Below the pieces are notes generated by a model. That model made no database searches and was not told the DNA's origin. It worked only from the letters and a program-made list of their open reading frames with translations. Shown here piece after piece: positions 53,377 to 64,000 of a stretch of DNA of 64,000 nucleotides (the stretch's first letter is position 1; every line of letters begins with the position of its first letter). Source of the stretch: Rhizophagus irregularis (lineage: Eukaryota > Glomeromycota > Glomeromycetes > Glomerales > Glomeraceae); contig NC_089429.1 of assembly GCF_026210795.1 (NCBI RefSeq), positions 2,542,001 through 2,606,000 on the forward strand. Reading direction: 5' to 3'. Both the position numbers and the translations under genes were made by a program.

Positions 53377-55080
53377 ATGGCGTGCTCAAAAATATTTTTG
53401 GGAGAATTACCCGAATTATTGAGCGAAATTATACAATACTTTCGAAGTGATTTCTCAACATTACATTCGTGTAGTTTAGTCAGCAGATTATGGTGTCGTT
53501 TGGCGATTCCATTATTGTGGGAAAATCCATTTTCAATTATTCCCAATAAAAATTATTACTCTATTGAATATCATAAAATTCGTTTTATTGAAACTTATTT
53601 AGTCAAGTTAAATGACAATGATAAAATAAAATTATATGAATTCGGTATAAACAATTTGACTCCAAATACACTATTTAATTATCCCAGTTTTATTCAATAT
53701 TTAGATACACGTTTGATTAGTGTTTTTATTGAAAAATGGGTTGTAGCTGTTAAAAAAAATGAAAACCCTTCATTTACCTTAATCAGAAATACACAAAATT
53801 TAGATTTCATAAAATTCATTTATAAGTCATTAATTAAGATATTCATTGAAAATGAAGCAATCATACATACTTTTGATGTTAAGAATCGTCATAAATATTT
53901 CGATGTTATTTCTGAATTAGTTTTACAAAGTTCAAATTTCATTTGTAATATCAAAAATCTTTATCTTGAACCTTATTACTCATTTAAAATTGGTAATATA
54001 AACCCTTTATTAAAATTTCTAAGTTCTAATTGCAATTCAATTTCATCGCTCTATATTCCAAGTTTTAATAAACATAAAGATAGTAATACGCTTATTGAAT
54101 ATTTATCACAATTATCACAATTAATTAAATCACAAAAAAATCTTTCCAAAATTTTATTTTTTTATGATTTTCCTCATTTAACGTTATTAAATTCTAATTG
54201 TTTGAATACTTTAACCACTATTATATTTTACAACATCGATTTTAAAAATGTAAATTTCTTAAATGAAGTATTTGAACAATTAAATGTTTTAGAATCTATT
54301 CACATTATTTATTGTTTTTCTCTGGATTTTAATTTTATTCAACAAATAATTAATTTAACCAAACCATTTAAATTAAAATCTTTATTTGTGAGTGAAGCAT
54401 TTGTGTCAATAGATTTATTATTACAAAAATCTGGCGATTATTTAGAAAATTTTGGATTTAAGTCATTTAAAATTTATGATGATGAATCAGAATCACAACT
54501 ACTTGAATTAATTACAAAATATTGTAAGAAAATTAAATTCTTTGAATTATGTGAATTTGATAGTCAGAATATTTATCCAGCAATTAATTTAATCAAAAAT
54601 ATTCAACAAAATCTTAATTATCTTACTATTGATTTAGATTATGATTTTGGAACATATTTTTGTAATAGTGATGCCGAAATTAGTTCAATTGTACTTCAAA
54701 ATTTAGGACAAATTCTTCCTCCTAAATTAGAATATTTGAATATGTCTCTTGTTATAAATACAAATGATTTTGTAATATTTTTGAAAAATTCTCATAATAC
54801 TTTTATCAAGAAATTAATATTTAGTAATATAATAAATGGAATACGAGAAGAAGCTGGACAAGATGATATGTTATATAATATAAAAGAATATATTATGAAA
54901 AAGAAAAGAGTCAAATACTTCGCTTTTCAAAACCTTTTCATTATTAACGATGATCATGAAGAATTGTTTTATTTGAAAGATGAAGTAAAGGAATTTAAAT
55001 TACATGATATAATAGTAAAAAATTATAATGATTTGAAAATTGGTGAATTTATCGAATTTTTAAAAGAAGAGATTAATTAG
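53377..55080 (+). CDS. F-box-like protein, family copy 6 (567 aa)
   Basis: Intronless; MACSKIFLGELPELLSEI, F-box-like segment ending RLWCRLAIPLLWENPF. The frame extends 36 codons upstream to a GTG at 53269, but that stretch is the conserved promoter block, so the ATG at 53377 is the start. Body landmarks LNVLESIHIIYCFSLDF, LQKSGDYLENFGFKSF, PKLEYLNMSL; C-terminus KEYIMKKKRVKYFAF then LKDEVKEFKLHDIIV. Sister of copy 5, without its internal duplication. Intact. Confidence 0.88.
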   Translation: MACSKIFLGELPELLSEIIQYFRSDFSTLHSCSLVSRLWCRLAIPLLWENPFSIIPNKNYYSIEYHKIRFIETYLVKLNDNDKIKLYEFGINNLTPNTLFNYPSFIQYLDTRLISVFIEKWVVAVKKNENPSFTLIRNTQNLDFIKFIYKSLIKIFIENEAIIHTFDVKNRHKYFDVISELVLQSSNFICNIKNLYLEPYYSFKIGNINPLLKFLSSNCNSISSLYIPSFNKHKDSNTLIEYLSQLSQLIKSQKNLSKILFFYDFPHLTLLNSNCLNTLTTIIFYNIDFKNVNFLNEVFEQLNVLESIHIIYCFSLDFNFIQQIINLTKPFKLKSLFVSEAFVSIDLLLQKSGDYLENFGFKSFKIYDDESESQLLELITKYCKKIKFFELCEFDSQNIYPAINLIKNIQQNLNYLTIDLDYDFGTYFCNSDAEISSIVLQNLGQILPPKLEYLNMSLVINTNDFVIFLKNSHNTFIKKLIFSNIINGIREEAGQDDMLYNIKEYIMKKKRVKYFAFQNLFIINDDHEELFYLKDEVKEFKLHDIIVKNYNDLKIGEFIEFLKEEIN

Positions 55081-56385
55081 ATTAATTATTAATGGTTAAT
55101 ATGTGGTAAATTTATATAATAAAGATATTTTATTCGGTTTTTATACAGTATATAATAAAGCTGCAACCCAATCAAAATTTAAATCTAAAAAAGTGATTCG
55201 TCCAGATAATTTAATAGGTAATCCTGACCACTATTGGAATCGATTGTAATTATTAATTAAAAGCTTATTTTATTAATTATTATAAGTTAACGTCAGCATG
55301 ACTAAGATGAAATTAGCAAGTTTTTCTTGACTATTTTTTTTTAACGTTTAGGCGGCCGCAACGTTACATTATTTTCGATATTAGATATATTTAGGAAGAT
55401 TTTTGACAACTCTCTGATTAATATTGCTTGCTTACTACTATATATACCTAAAATATAATTTATATCACAAAAAGAAAAAACGACATTAAACATTTTTTTA
55501 TTTTTTTTAAAAAAAAGTAAAATATCTTGGCGCTTTCATTGATCGATGATCTTTTTTTTTTGGGTATGAAGTGAAACAAGTTAATCTTTGGATCATTTAT
55601 AAAATGTATTTATAGGTGGTATCACGTGGGGTAAAATTAACATGGGCATGATATCACGCATTAGAAATGATTTGTAACTTCATGTAAAGTAGTGGTATAT
55701 GGTAAACCTACGAAATACATATAAATTTACTTCAATGATCAAAGATTTTTCACTAATTTCTAAATGACTATTAGCGTCCTTGCAAGCAGTAATCAGTCTT
55801 AATTTCATATTTCTATATAATTAAAAAAAATTCGCGTGTATACCATATATCATATGTTAATATTGGTGGTATAAGTGGAGTAATCAACAAAATATTTATC
55901 GAAAGGGCTTGTGAACATAAAAAAAAAATCTGACACTGTAATTATATTAGAAACCACCATGAAAGATCGCTAGATTGTCTGATTTTCCGAAATAATCATC
56001 ATCTCTTACTAAGTTCTCCAAATCCGAAATTAATTTGATCGATTAGTTACTACTAACTCGACAGTAATTAGAAGTCATGACATGTACAGTAATAACATGT
56101 GAAAAATACCGCAAATTTCAATATATGGATACACGGGAATCAGAATCAAATTTCATTCAAACCATATTCAATCACTACTAAAAGTCTTCTATCTCTTTTA
56201 CCATAATCATTAGCAATCATTCGTTTAGTAACTTTTACGCCGCTTACTAAAGGTAAAGTAAACTTTTAATAATTATAATAAATAAAATCGTTTATGATAA
56301 TAATAATCTTATATGGCAATCATTCACGTATGGATACATAACAGGGTAACGGTTGGTACATCTACTACGGTTACAGCTACCAAAG
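55081..56385. other. gene-free
   Basis: 3' flank of copy 6 with AATAAAG-type signal near 55118, then AT-rich sequence with no supported gene or repeat. Confidence 0.5.
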
Positions 56386-56694
56386 AAAATAGAACTGGGA
56401 TAATATAATCGCTCAGAATAGTAAATTTGCTCACGATGGTTATAGTTTAACTATTCCTGATGATATTCAAAACATATTGGCCTGCTTTCGAAGTGCATAT
56501 GTCTACTGAACACGATAAATGGCGCGGTACATTCCAAAATGATGGGGATAAATGTTGGCACTTTCATGATCATCTTAATAGTTGGGAAATATGGGGATGT
56601 TAAAATGCTACGAGATGTAATGGACGTTATTCCAGGCGCGGTGAGATTGATCATACATATTTTTTTAATATGCAACAAGTTAATGTTGAACTTT
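56386..56694 (+). pseudogene. decayed small gene, Trp/His/Cys-rich product
   Basis: Readable as NSKFAHDGYSLTIPDDIQ, then in the next frame STEHDKWRGTFQNDGDKCWH and NSWEIWGC. Looks like a small secreted-type domain, but the start and any signal peptide are gone. Broken. Role unknown. Confidence 0.35.
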
Positions 56695-57790
56695 AAAGGG
56701 TGCTAATGTAAAGGGGGCTTGGATAAATTTATTTATTACGTCACCACTCTTACCACCACTTCGCTACGCAGTCACGTGATGATAACAGAATAACGTGTAA
56801 ATCAGAACTTAATGAATAATTATAAAGTTTATACATTAAAAATGAATAGTAATAAAATAACAATGAAAAATAAATAATGATAAGGAATATCATAAAAGAA
56901 ATAAATAATGATAAGGAATATCATAAAAGAAATAAATAAGCGATTTGTAATATATTTGAAAACTAAACAATATCCATAATATTGCTGTCCTCCCTGCAAT
57001 ATTACCAATAGCAAAACTAAAACTAAAACATGTTAAGTTATCGTTTCTGTAATTCTGTAAGTTACTATATGTGTAAGCTATACAAGCTATACAAATGTAT
57101 GCCGAATTTCTACACCATCGACAAATGATCCGCGTAACATCACATATGATTATCGATCATTTTTCTATTTGATATTTATAACAATCAAAGATCACTTGAC
57201 CAGTTATTGTTTAAAAAGTAAATCCTAACCCAATTGATCTAACAATATTTATATAATATTTTTCTTTTGCTGAAAATATGGAATAGCGAAATTTTACAAA
57301 TTAACACTGGTCTTAATGTCTAAAAATAATACTTTATTTGCAATTACTGTAATTACTGTTCCAATTTTACAATTTTACTTAATTAACTGTCAAGGTTATT
57401 TGCTATAAACTAAATTTTGAGGGCCAATAGAATACAAAATATATAATTGTCCAATAGTCATATTGTGTAGAATGTACTTTTAGAAATTTATGATTTATAC
57501 TGCTTAAATTTTGTTACTTTCGCAATCTTTCTCTTATAATAAACCTAATTTATTCAATTAAATAAAGAAAGTTAGAAACAGTTTAATAAATATTGTGTTT
57601 TATAAAAGCCTATGTAAATTATTGTTGTAAAGGATTTTATTGTCTTATATTATTATCATCATACAAAATATCATTTGCATCAGAAATATTAGTTATACTT
57701 GATTGTGGTGGAACTGTAACCATTAAACCTTCTTGTTGTTGCGTAGCTGTAGCAGAAATCGGTGTGTGTATTGAATTCATATTTAAATTA
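56695..57790. other. gene-free
   Basis: A short direct repeat AAATAATGATAAGGAATATCATAAAAGA occurs twice around 56872-56930 (37-bp period). Otherwise AT-rich with nothing supported. Confidence 0.5.
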
Positions 57791-59452
57791 TCAAATTATA
57801 AAACTATTCATGGCGTCAGTTGTAGAAGTCGAAGTCGCTCTAGGTTTAGCTAATTTATCCCGAATACCATTTAAATAGTGTACATGAATAACATTTTCTT
57901 GTAAAAATAATTCAAAACTATCAATTCTTGTTAAAATCAAGTCATTTTGTTCAGCTAAAGAAAGAGCTTGTTTTGAAGGACGATTTTTAATATCAGGATT
58001 TATTGTATTAAAGAATGGAATAGTTGATAAAGTAAGTTGTAAGTTTTTTTGTGTTGAGAAAATCCGCAGCAATATGATTGTACAACTCCCATGGTCGTGA
58101 CGTGTTCGCGCCTATAAAGAAATAAGGTTTATATAACACATATATTTATAATTTTTTATGATATAGAATATTAAACTTACCAAAAAGCAATGCGTATACT
58201 GCTGCTGCTAATCCCCATGCACCACCTATTAAACCTACACCACCTAAGTACTGTATATGATTGAATTTCAATTTAATTAATGGAACTCTTAAATATTGAT
58301 AAATAAAACAAAATATTACTCACTGTATGATTTCTTTTTGAGAAGAGATTATTAATATATAATTAACTGCTAGTAAAATAATGATTTACGAACAATCATA
58401 CAAATCATAATGATACTCATCTAACTTCTTTGTTTATTTGAACGGTATTACCCATAAATAATTACCGTATTGTTACCCATATTATTCGCCGGTAACAAAA
58501 TTAAAATTAAAATTAAAAATTTAGAAAACAATTTTAGCAACAAAAACTTACATAAAGTATGATTTATTTTCATAAATAGGAGGAATACCAAAATCATTCA
58601 TCCAACTTGATCTTATAAACTCCTCAAAAAAAGAGTTCGTTAAAATCTCTGATTTTATAATAGTTAAAGTGGTAATAAATTATACCTGATTTAGAACCAA
58701 AGCATACATGTTTATCGTAATAATTGAATTATCATAACTTAAAGTTCATTCAATAGCTTCTGGAGTAGTTGATTCATAATATCTCTTTTCCTTATAATAT
58801 TTAGTAAGAGGATCATAATATAAATTTATTTATAAATACTATCAAATATTTTACTTACATATAATAACTTTAGGTCCAGGACATCGGACTCCACTTCGAA
58901 GGTTTTACTTTAATAACTTTACCTGAATCGAAAGCCGTTATCGCTTGAACCGGTTGATCAGGAGTGTAATTATCATCATTAACTACAAGTACCATAATTA
59001 TTAAATCAATCATCTCATCTGGTTCATTATATTCATAAAAGAAGACACCTGGTGATGGTTGGTAAAATCCCAAATAAAGTTGGGATGGCCCATAAGTTTC
59101 ATCAGGGTGAGTTATATCTGACTTATAATCTACATGAGTAGATTGCGTAGCATTAATTTCTAAGAGTTTTTTTAAAAAAAATTGTAAATATAATTAAATT
59201 TAATTAAAAGTATAATGAACTTACTAATATGATTTTCAAGACAGGTTATTATCGTGAAATTATAGTCAGATTTAAAAATAAACCCTAAAAAATTTTACCA
59301 TCCAATCATTATAATGACTCATGTAACGAAAAAAAATTGTCAAATAAATTCGTTAATTACTTGGAGGGCGAATAGCATCAAAATCAACAAAAGAAGTTTT
59401 GATAATTGGAGTATCTTGGACTACATCAATTATTAAAATAGAGATAACCTGT
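57791..59452 (-). pseudogene. decayed multi-exon membrane-protein gene of a lineage-type family
   Basis: Minus-strand exon blocks in order: DVVQDTPIIKTSFVDFDAIR (about 59450-59363); FIFKSDYNFTIITCLENHI (about 59300-59225); INATQSTHVDYKSDITHPDE to PDEMIDLIIMVLVVNDDNY and GKVIKVK (about 59167-58865); YKEKRYYESTTPEAIE (about 58815-58690); FIRSSWMNDFGIPPIYENKS (about 58655-58555); a membrane segment YLGGVGLIGGAWGLAAAVYA (58260-58190) with a GTAAGT donor; then STIPFFNTINPDIKNR to a stop at 57791. Splice borders fit at several joints. Stops and frame changes occur in at least three blocks. The block order matches a membrane-protein family I know from Rhizophagus (memory). Topology: large extracellular part, one or two membrane helices, cytosolic tail. 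Confidence 0.6.
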
Positions 59453-60029
59453 TAAACAAGTTCAAGTATAATCATCATAAGACGTTTTAATACTAAGGGA
59501 GTCGTAGGTTCACTACGGCGTCCAAAAAAGGGTCTCATGGTAATGTACATTCGGACTAATAGCACCCTTACATGCAGGCCTTTCACATATACCATTTCTA
59601 CCAAATTTCAATTCCCTAATTTCTCAATTCTGTCGATCCGCTTAACTTTTCAAATTTTGCTGATCATCTTAATTTCTTAATTCGCAGATCTCCCCACTCC
59701 CCAGAGCTGGAATCAATGATCATGTGTGTGATGATGATCATTTCCGCTGGAGCATGTGAGTAGGTTCAATTACCACGAGTCGTTAACAAATATACTCTAT
59801 TCTATTGAGCTAAATCTTAGAATCAAATTTCGATAGTCTCCCCTCATATGTAAATTCTATCAACCCTTAAATTAATTAAGGTGGCACTTTTTCATCATAA
59901 GAAAAAGGCAAAAAGAATCGAAAAATAATATAATGGGTAAAAATAGGAAAATATAACTTTTTCTTGAAATGGTCGAAATAATCGTCTTTTTATAATCCTC
60001 TTCATTTTCCTTACCTGAATAATCTATTC
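59453..60029. other. gene-free, slightly GC-richer
   Basis: Probable promoter side of the decayed membrane-protein gene. No frame or repeat recognised. Confidence 0.45.
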
Positions 60030-61065
60030 TAAGATGTGGCTGTGATATAATTACTTGTCGATCAAAATAGTAAAATATAGATGTGGCTGTGGCTGTGAGC
60101 CTGTGATATTTTTTTTTTGTTAGTAACGCATTTTTTATTTAATTATTTAAACCACAGGGGTTAAATACACATAAAAATACCTAGAACCATTAATAAAAAC
60201 TCATTAATGACTCTATAACTAACCCTAATCTAACTAAAGGTCGTCAAGTTACTAAACTAAATAATTTTATATTTTCTTAATTTTTTTAATATTTTCCTAT
60301 GTTTTCTAATTTTTCTAAAATTATTGTTATATCATTCCTATGCCAAAAACATTGATAAAAGAAATAACTATATATAATAAAAAACAAATTAATCTACCTC
60401 AAATACTTGCGTTAAAAAGAAAACCAAAAAATTAATACATTTTAAAAAACCAAAGCCCATAAATCTACGCTCTTGATGAAAACGTATCCGAAAGACGTCC
60501 GAAAATTCTCCACTCGTCCGCGCATATTCTTCTACCGTTCCCAAACGCAAATATCATAAATCTTGTCTTTAATTTTGTTTAATTATCGCACGATATGATT
60601 ATTGTCTATCGTCATCAGAGTCCTCTCTGGTACCCTGATGTGTCACTATGTATTTCTTGTTTTCATTTAAAACATTACTTTCCTTACTAATAACTGAACT
60701 CGTTCTGCTGAATTGTTGCTAAATTTGCCCATTCTCTCACTAAATTCACTATTCAAATTATGAAAATTTTCGTGTTCTTCTTTACTCCTAGGTATCGTCG
60801 ATACTGCTGATATTTTGGGATTTGTCAATGCATCCTCAAATTGTTCGTCTTCCGATGAAAGAAGCGCATTGCCACTTTTTGCGTTCCCATAATATCGTTT
60901 TTTGAAAACACCGTTCGTTCCTATAAGCCATCTTGTCCTATCATTAGCAAACCTTTACCAATGTATATATGTGGCTGTGATATAATTTTTTGTCGATCAA
61001 AATAATAAAATAATAGATGTGGCTGTGGCTGTGATATAATTTCTTGTCGATCAAAAATTAATAAA
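60030..61065. repeat. tandem repeat (about 47-bp unit) split by a retroelement
   Basis: GATGTGGCTGTGATATAATT followed by CTTGTCGATCAAAATA occurs at about 60033, 60970 and 61016. The second unit is interrupted at 60109, where a T-run marks the 3' end of an inserted element, and resumes at about 60974. GGCTGTGGCTGTG shows extra short slippage. Confidence 0.7.
60109..60974 (-). mobile_element. short LINE-like retroelement copy, minus strand
   Basis: The T10 run at 60109-60118 is the poly-A end of an element read leftwards. CTGTGATAT occurs just left of the T-run and again at 60975-60983, a likely target duplication of at least 9 bp. On the minus strand 60953-60599 is coding-like: FANDRTRWLIGTNGVFKKRY, GNALLSSEDEQFEDALTNPK, EFSERMGKF, then in another frame NKKYIVTHQGTREDSDDDRQ to a stop. 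A roughly 480-bp 3' region follows. No reverse transcriptase motif; 5'-truncated or non-autonomous. Confidence 0.55.
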
Positions 61066-61251
61066 GATAAAAATTAAAATATGACGAACTAAACATTAAG
61101 TTTATACTCATGTCCTGGAGATCACTACATACTGCGCCCTACAATTAATAAATTCACTAGATAATTCTGGCATTATACACCGGTAAAAATTTTTTACGCG
61201 AAATCACGTGACTTCGGTAGAAAACAATCTTTCTCCCCTCCACTCTCCGCT
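61066..61251. other. short intergenic stretch
   Basis: No feature seen. Confidence 0.4.
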
Positions 61252-62082
61252 TTATTGATCCCTGGCTTCCACTATCCAGCGTTTCGTGCGTTTTTTCACC
61301 GGAGGGCTATTCTTAACTCTCTTGTCTCCTGTTTCCTTTTTGTCCGTCGCTCCGTTTTCATCCTTTAGACACTTCGTGAATCTTCGTTTAGCGTCGTGTA
61401 TTACCTCAATATTTCACTTTGTTCCGCCAACGAGATTATTTTGCGTCAAAAAACGATGAAATTATCAGTATCCTTTGTCCACTCCTTGATCTCCCCTACG
61501 TCCTTTAAACCATTTGCTTGTCCTAGGCAATCCTTCTAATCTCTTCCCATTCCATGTAGCTTGACGTCGTTTCAAAAATTTCCGCCAGTTCCTTCATCTT
61601 CTTAATGACCGCGCCGGAATCGTTGTCCGACTCTTTATATCAAACGTACTTAAATTTTTCGTCCGTCCTTAATTTATTAATGATGTCGACCACTTCTTCC
61701 GTCAGAACATTATCCCGTTTCAGAGAACTTTTCGATGATGAAGCCGAAGCGTCCGGTTTTTCTTCTTCTTCATCTTCTGTATCTGAATTGTTGTCCGCTT
61801 CGTCCATTCTCCATTGCTTGATTAAGCCGACTACCTCATCCTCGTTGAATGTGTAGACCTTTCGGCTTTGTTTGCCACATTCATCCGCTACTTTGTCTAA
61901 TCCTACGTATTGTCTAGATCCAGGAGTACAAGGTGAACTCTGACTTGTTGCATGTAGTGTTACTTCTTTTTGAGGCCGGGCTCCCTTTTTCGTAACCTCC
62001 TCTTTAATGCCTTTGATAATTGTCTTGAAATTTCTGACATATCCGAATCACGTCGTTCTCTGTCAACGTAGCTTCCATCATT
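61252..62082 (-). pseudogene. decayed acidic gene, GC-richer than surroundings
   Basis: Minus strand from the ATG at 62082: MMEATLTENDVIRICQKFQD, then in a second frame GIKEEVTKKGARPQKEVTLH, QYVGLDKVADECGKQSRKVY, VGLIKQWRMDEADNNSDTED and an acidic Ser-rich linker, NVLTEEVVDIINKLRTDEKF. Further broken pieces lead to a basic C-terminus NSPPVKKRTKRWIVEARDQ, stop at 61252. Codons favour G and C (ACG, GCG, GAC) unlike the F-box-like genes. Similar bias is seen at 14400-15806. The acidic middle plus basic tail suggest a nuclear protein (inference). Family not recognised. Confidence 0.5.
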
Positions 62083-62544
62083 TTAGAATATTTAAAATAT
62101 GCTATGATCGTCCGATATTTTAAGGATCTTGGAAAACGCCATTGAATATTTGTTTTGGATCTTTTTTTGTGAATTCATAAATAATTCTTATTTACATCTT
62201 GTTTTAAGGCGAATTCTCGAACTGTAAAATAATTGTGATAACGTCATTTTTATTTTTTTTTAGGCCACCTTCATTGATTTGTGAAAATGGCAGCAATCCG
62301 GCGCTAATTTCCCCATCCAGTCGAAGAACTAAAAATTTACTTAAAGCTGCGTTGAATAACGGTTATCAGCTAAAAGTTTTACCATTTTTTTTGTTTCAGT
62401 CGATTAGTAATATACAGATATTAATACCGATATCTTCAATATTGAAATCGGTATTAGTATCATTAATTCCTATTGGTCACCGCAGCATTCCTGATGCATG
62501 ATGAAGATCTGGAAATTCATTGCTCCGTGCCACGTGATTTTTAA
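62083..62544. other. intergenic with one exon-like block
   Basis: After TTTTTTTTTAG at 62252-62262 the plus strand reads PPSLICENGSNPALISPSSR then TKNLLKAALNNGYQLK. It may be a lone exon of a broken gene or a retroelement part. A palindrome TACCGATATC...GATATCGGTA-like pair lies near 62424-62455. Confidence 0.35.
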
Positions 62545-62633
62545 GTCCGACAACTCCGAAAATGAATTTAATTAGCCTTTTTTTTGAACACAAAAACCTA
62601 ACGCCCTCCCCCCCTTTCTCTTTCATTTAAATA
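62545..62633 (+). promoter_or_regulatory. conserved upstream block of F-box-like copy 7
   Basis: CCGACAACTCCGAAAATGAA, TTAATTAGCC, GAACACAAAAACC, AACGCCCTCCCCCC, then TTTAAATATGG. The more distal CAATATCGG half is missing: homology starts abruptly at 62545, a likely duplication breakpoint. Confidence 0.65.
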
Positions 62634-64000
62634 TGGCATGTTCAAAAATATTTTCGGGAGAATTACCCGAATTATTGAGCGAAATTATACAATACTTTCG
62701 AAATGATTTTTCAACATTACATTCGTGTATTTTAGTCAATAGATTATGGTGTCGTTTGGCGATTCCATTATTATGGGAAAATCCATTTTCGATTATTCCC
62801 AATAAAAATTATTTCTCTATTGAATATCATAAAATTCGTTTTATTGAAACTTATTTAGTCATGTTAAATGATAATGATAAAATAAAATTATATGAATTCG
62901 GTATAAACAATCCACTTCATTCAAATATACTATTTAATTATTCTAGCTTTATTCAATATTTAGATACACGTTTGGTTGGTGATTGTATTGAAAATTGGGT
63001 TTCATCCGTTAAAAAAAATGAAAAACCTTCATATATTTTTCTCAAAATTACACAAAATTTAGATTTCATAAAATTTGTTTATAAATCATTAATTAAAATG
63101 TTCATTGAAAATGAAGCAGTATTGCATACTTTTGACATTAAGATTCGTCAAAAATATTTTGATATTGTTTCTGAATTAGTTTTACAAAGTTCAAATTTCA
63201 TTTGTAATATAAGAAATTTTTATCTTGAATCTTACCTATATGAAAATGATAATATAACCCCTTTATTAAAATTTTTAAATTCTAATTGTAATTCAATTTC
63301 ATCGCTCTATATTTCAAGTTCATGTAATCATAAAGATAATAGTAAACTTATTGAATATTCATCACAATTATCACAATTAATTAAATCACAAAAAAATCTA
63401 AAAAAAATTTTTTTTCTTTATGATTTTCCTCATTCAACGTTATTAAATTCTAATTGTTTAAACACTTTAAACACTATTATATTATTTAACATCGATTTTA
63501 AAAATATAAATTTCTTAAATGAAATATTTGAACAATTAAATGTTTTAGAATCTATTCACATTATTTACTGTCGTTCTCTAGATTTTAATTTTATTCAACA
63601 AATAATTAATTTAACTAAACCATTTAAATTAAAATCCTTATTTGTGAATAAAATATTTGAGTCAATAGAATTATTATTACAAAAATCTGGCGATTATTTA
63701 GAAAATTTTGGATTCGGGTCATTTAAAATTTATGATGATGATGATGATGATGATGATGAATCAGAATCACAACTAATTGAATTAATTACAAAATATTGTA
63801 AGAAAATTAGATTCTTTGAATTATATGAATTCAATATTCAGAATATTTATCCATCATTCAATTTAATTAAAAATATTCAACAAAACCTTAATTATCTTAC
63901 TATTGATTTAAATTATGATTTTGGAATGTGCTTTTGTGATAGTGATGCCGAAGTTAGTTCAATTGTACTTCGAAATTTAGGACAAATTCTTCCTCCTAAA
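62634..64000 (+). CDS. F-box-like protein, family copy 7 (partial, runs off window)
   Basis: MACSKIFSGELPELLSEI, F-box-like segment ending RLWCRLAIPLLWENPF; 455 codons are visible with no stop, ending at GQILPPK, about 110 residues short of the usual end. Closest to copy 6 in the body (LNVLESIHIIYCRSLDF, LQKSGDYLENFGFGSF). A GAT microsatellite at 63734-63757 encodes eight Asp in a row where copy 6 has two. The open frame argues for a live gene, or a recent copy. Confidence 0.88.

Noticed and set aside
61605-61856. Ser-rich plus-strand frame
   Set aside because: Antisense of the acidic decayed gene at 61252-62082.
1-64000. tRNA, rRNA, CRISPR arrays, LTR retroelements, Polintons, bacterial-type operons
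   Set aside because: Looked for by eye (tRNA T-loop GGTTCGA-type boxes, spaced direct repeats, long terminal direct repeats); none was convincing. A tRNAscan or profile search could still find a missed one.

Overview
This window looks like nuclear DNA from an arbuscular mycorrhizal fungus (Glomeromycotina, most like Rhizophagus). It is very AT-rich with long A and T runs. Real genes have short GT-AG introns. It holds many copies of a lineage-type F-box-like protein that begins MAC(S/T)KIF, and transposon debris makes up much of the rest. The taxon is inferred from protein style remembered from that group, not from a search.

Layout. 1-2.9 kb: an intact 8-exon aldo/keto reductase gene on the minus strand. 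4.8-7.0 kb: a decayed multi-exon host gene. 7.6-9.4 kb: a minisatellite followed by an array of intron-like units with micro-exon-sized blocks. 10.0-19.4 kb: two minus-strand F-box-like genes; between them are hairpin elements, a 1.55-kb element with a second micro-exon-like array on the opposite strand, and a decayed GC-richer gene cut by a DNA transposon. 19.6-31 kb: mostly decayed genes, two non-autonomous DNA elements with exact target duplications, a degenerate repeat and a long fold-back element. 31.8-33.1 kb: an intact 3-exon gene for a secreted HExxH metallopeptidase. 33.6-37.4 kb: a second copy of the AGGACCC transposon, again inside a reading frame, then a 2.6-kb LINE-like element with a 14-bp target duplication and no visible reverse transcriptase. 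37.7-39.5 kb: two decayed genes. 40.0-55.1 kb: four intact plus-strand F-box-like genes in tandem; a fifth starts at 62.6 kb and runs off the window. A roughly 5-kb DNA transposon with a broken transposase gene lies between the third and fourth of these. 56-62 kb: decayed membrane-protein and other genes, plus a short retroelement inserted into a tandem repeat.

The genes do not form an operon or a single pathway. The clear story is an expanding F-box-like family: seven copies, all intronless, five sharing a clear roughly 100-bp upstream block. Transposons repeatedly insert into promoters and coding exons of low-copy-constraint genes. Genes that look functional are the reductase, the metallopeptidase and the seven F-box-like proteins. 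I saw no tRNA, rRNA, CRISPR array, or LTR/Polinton-type element.
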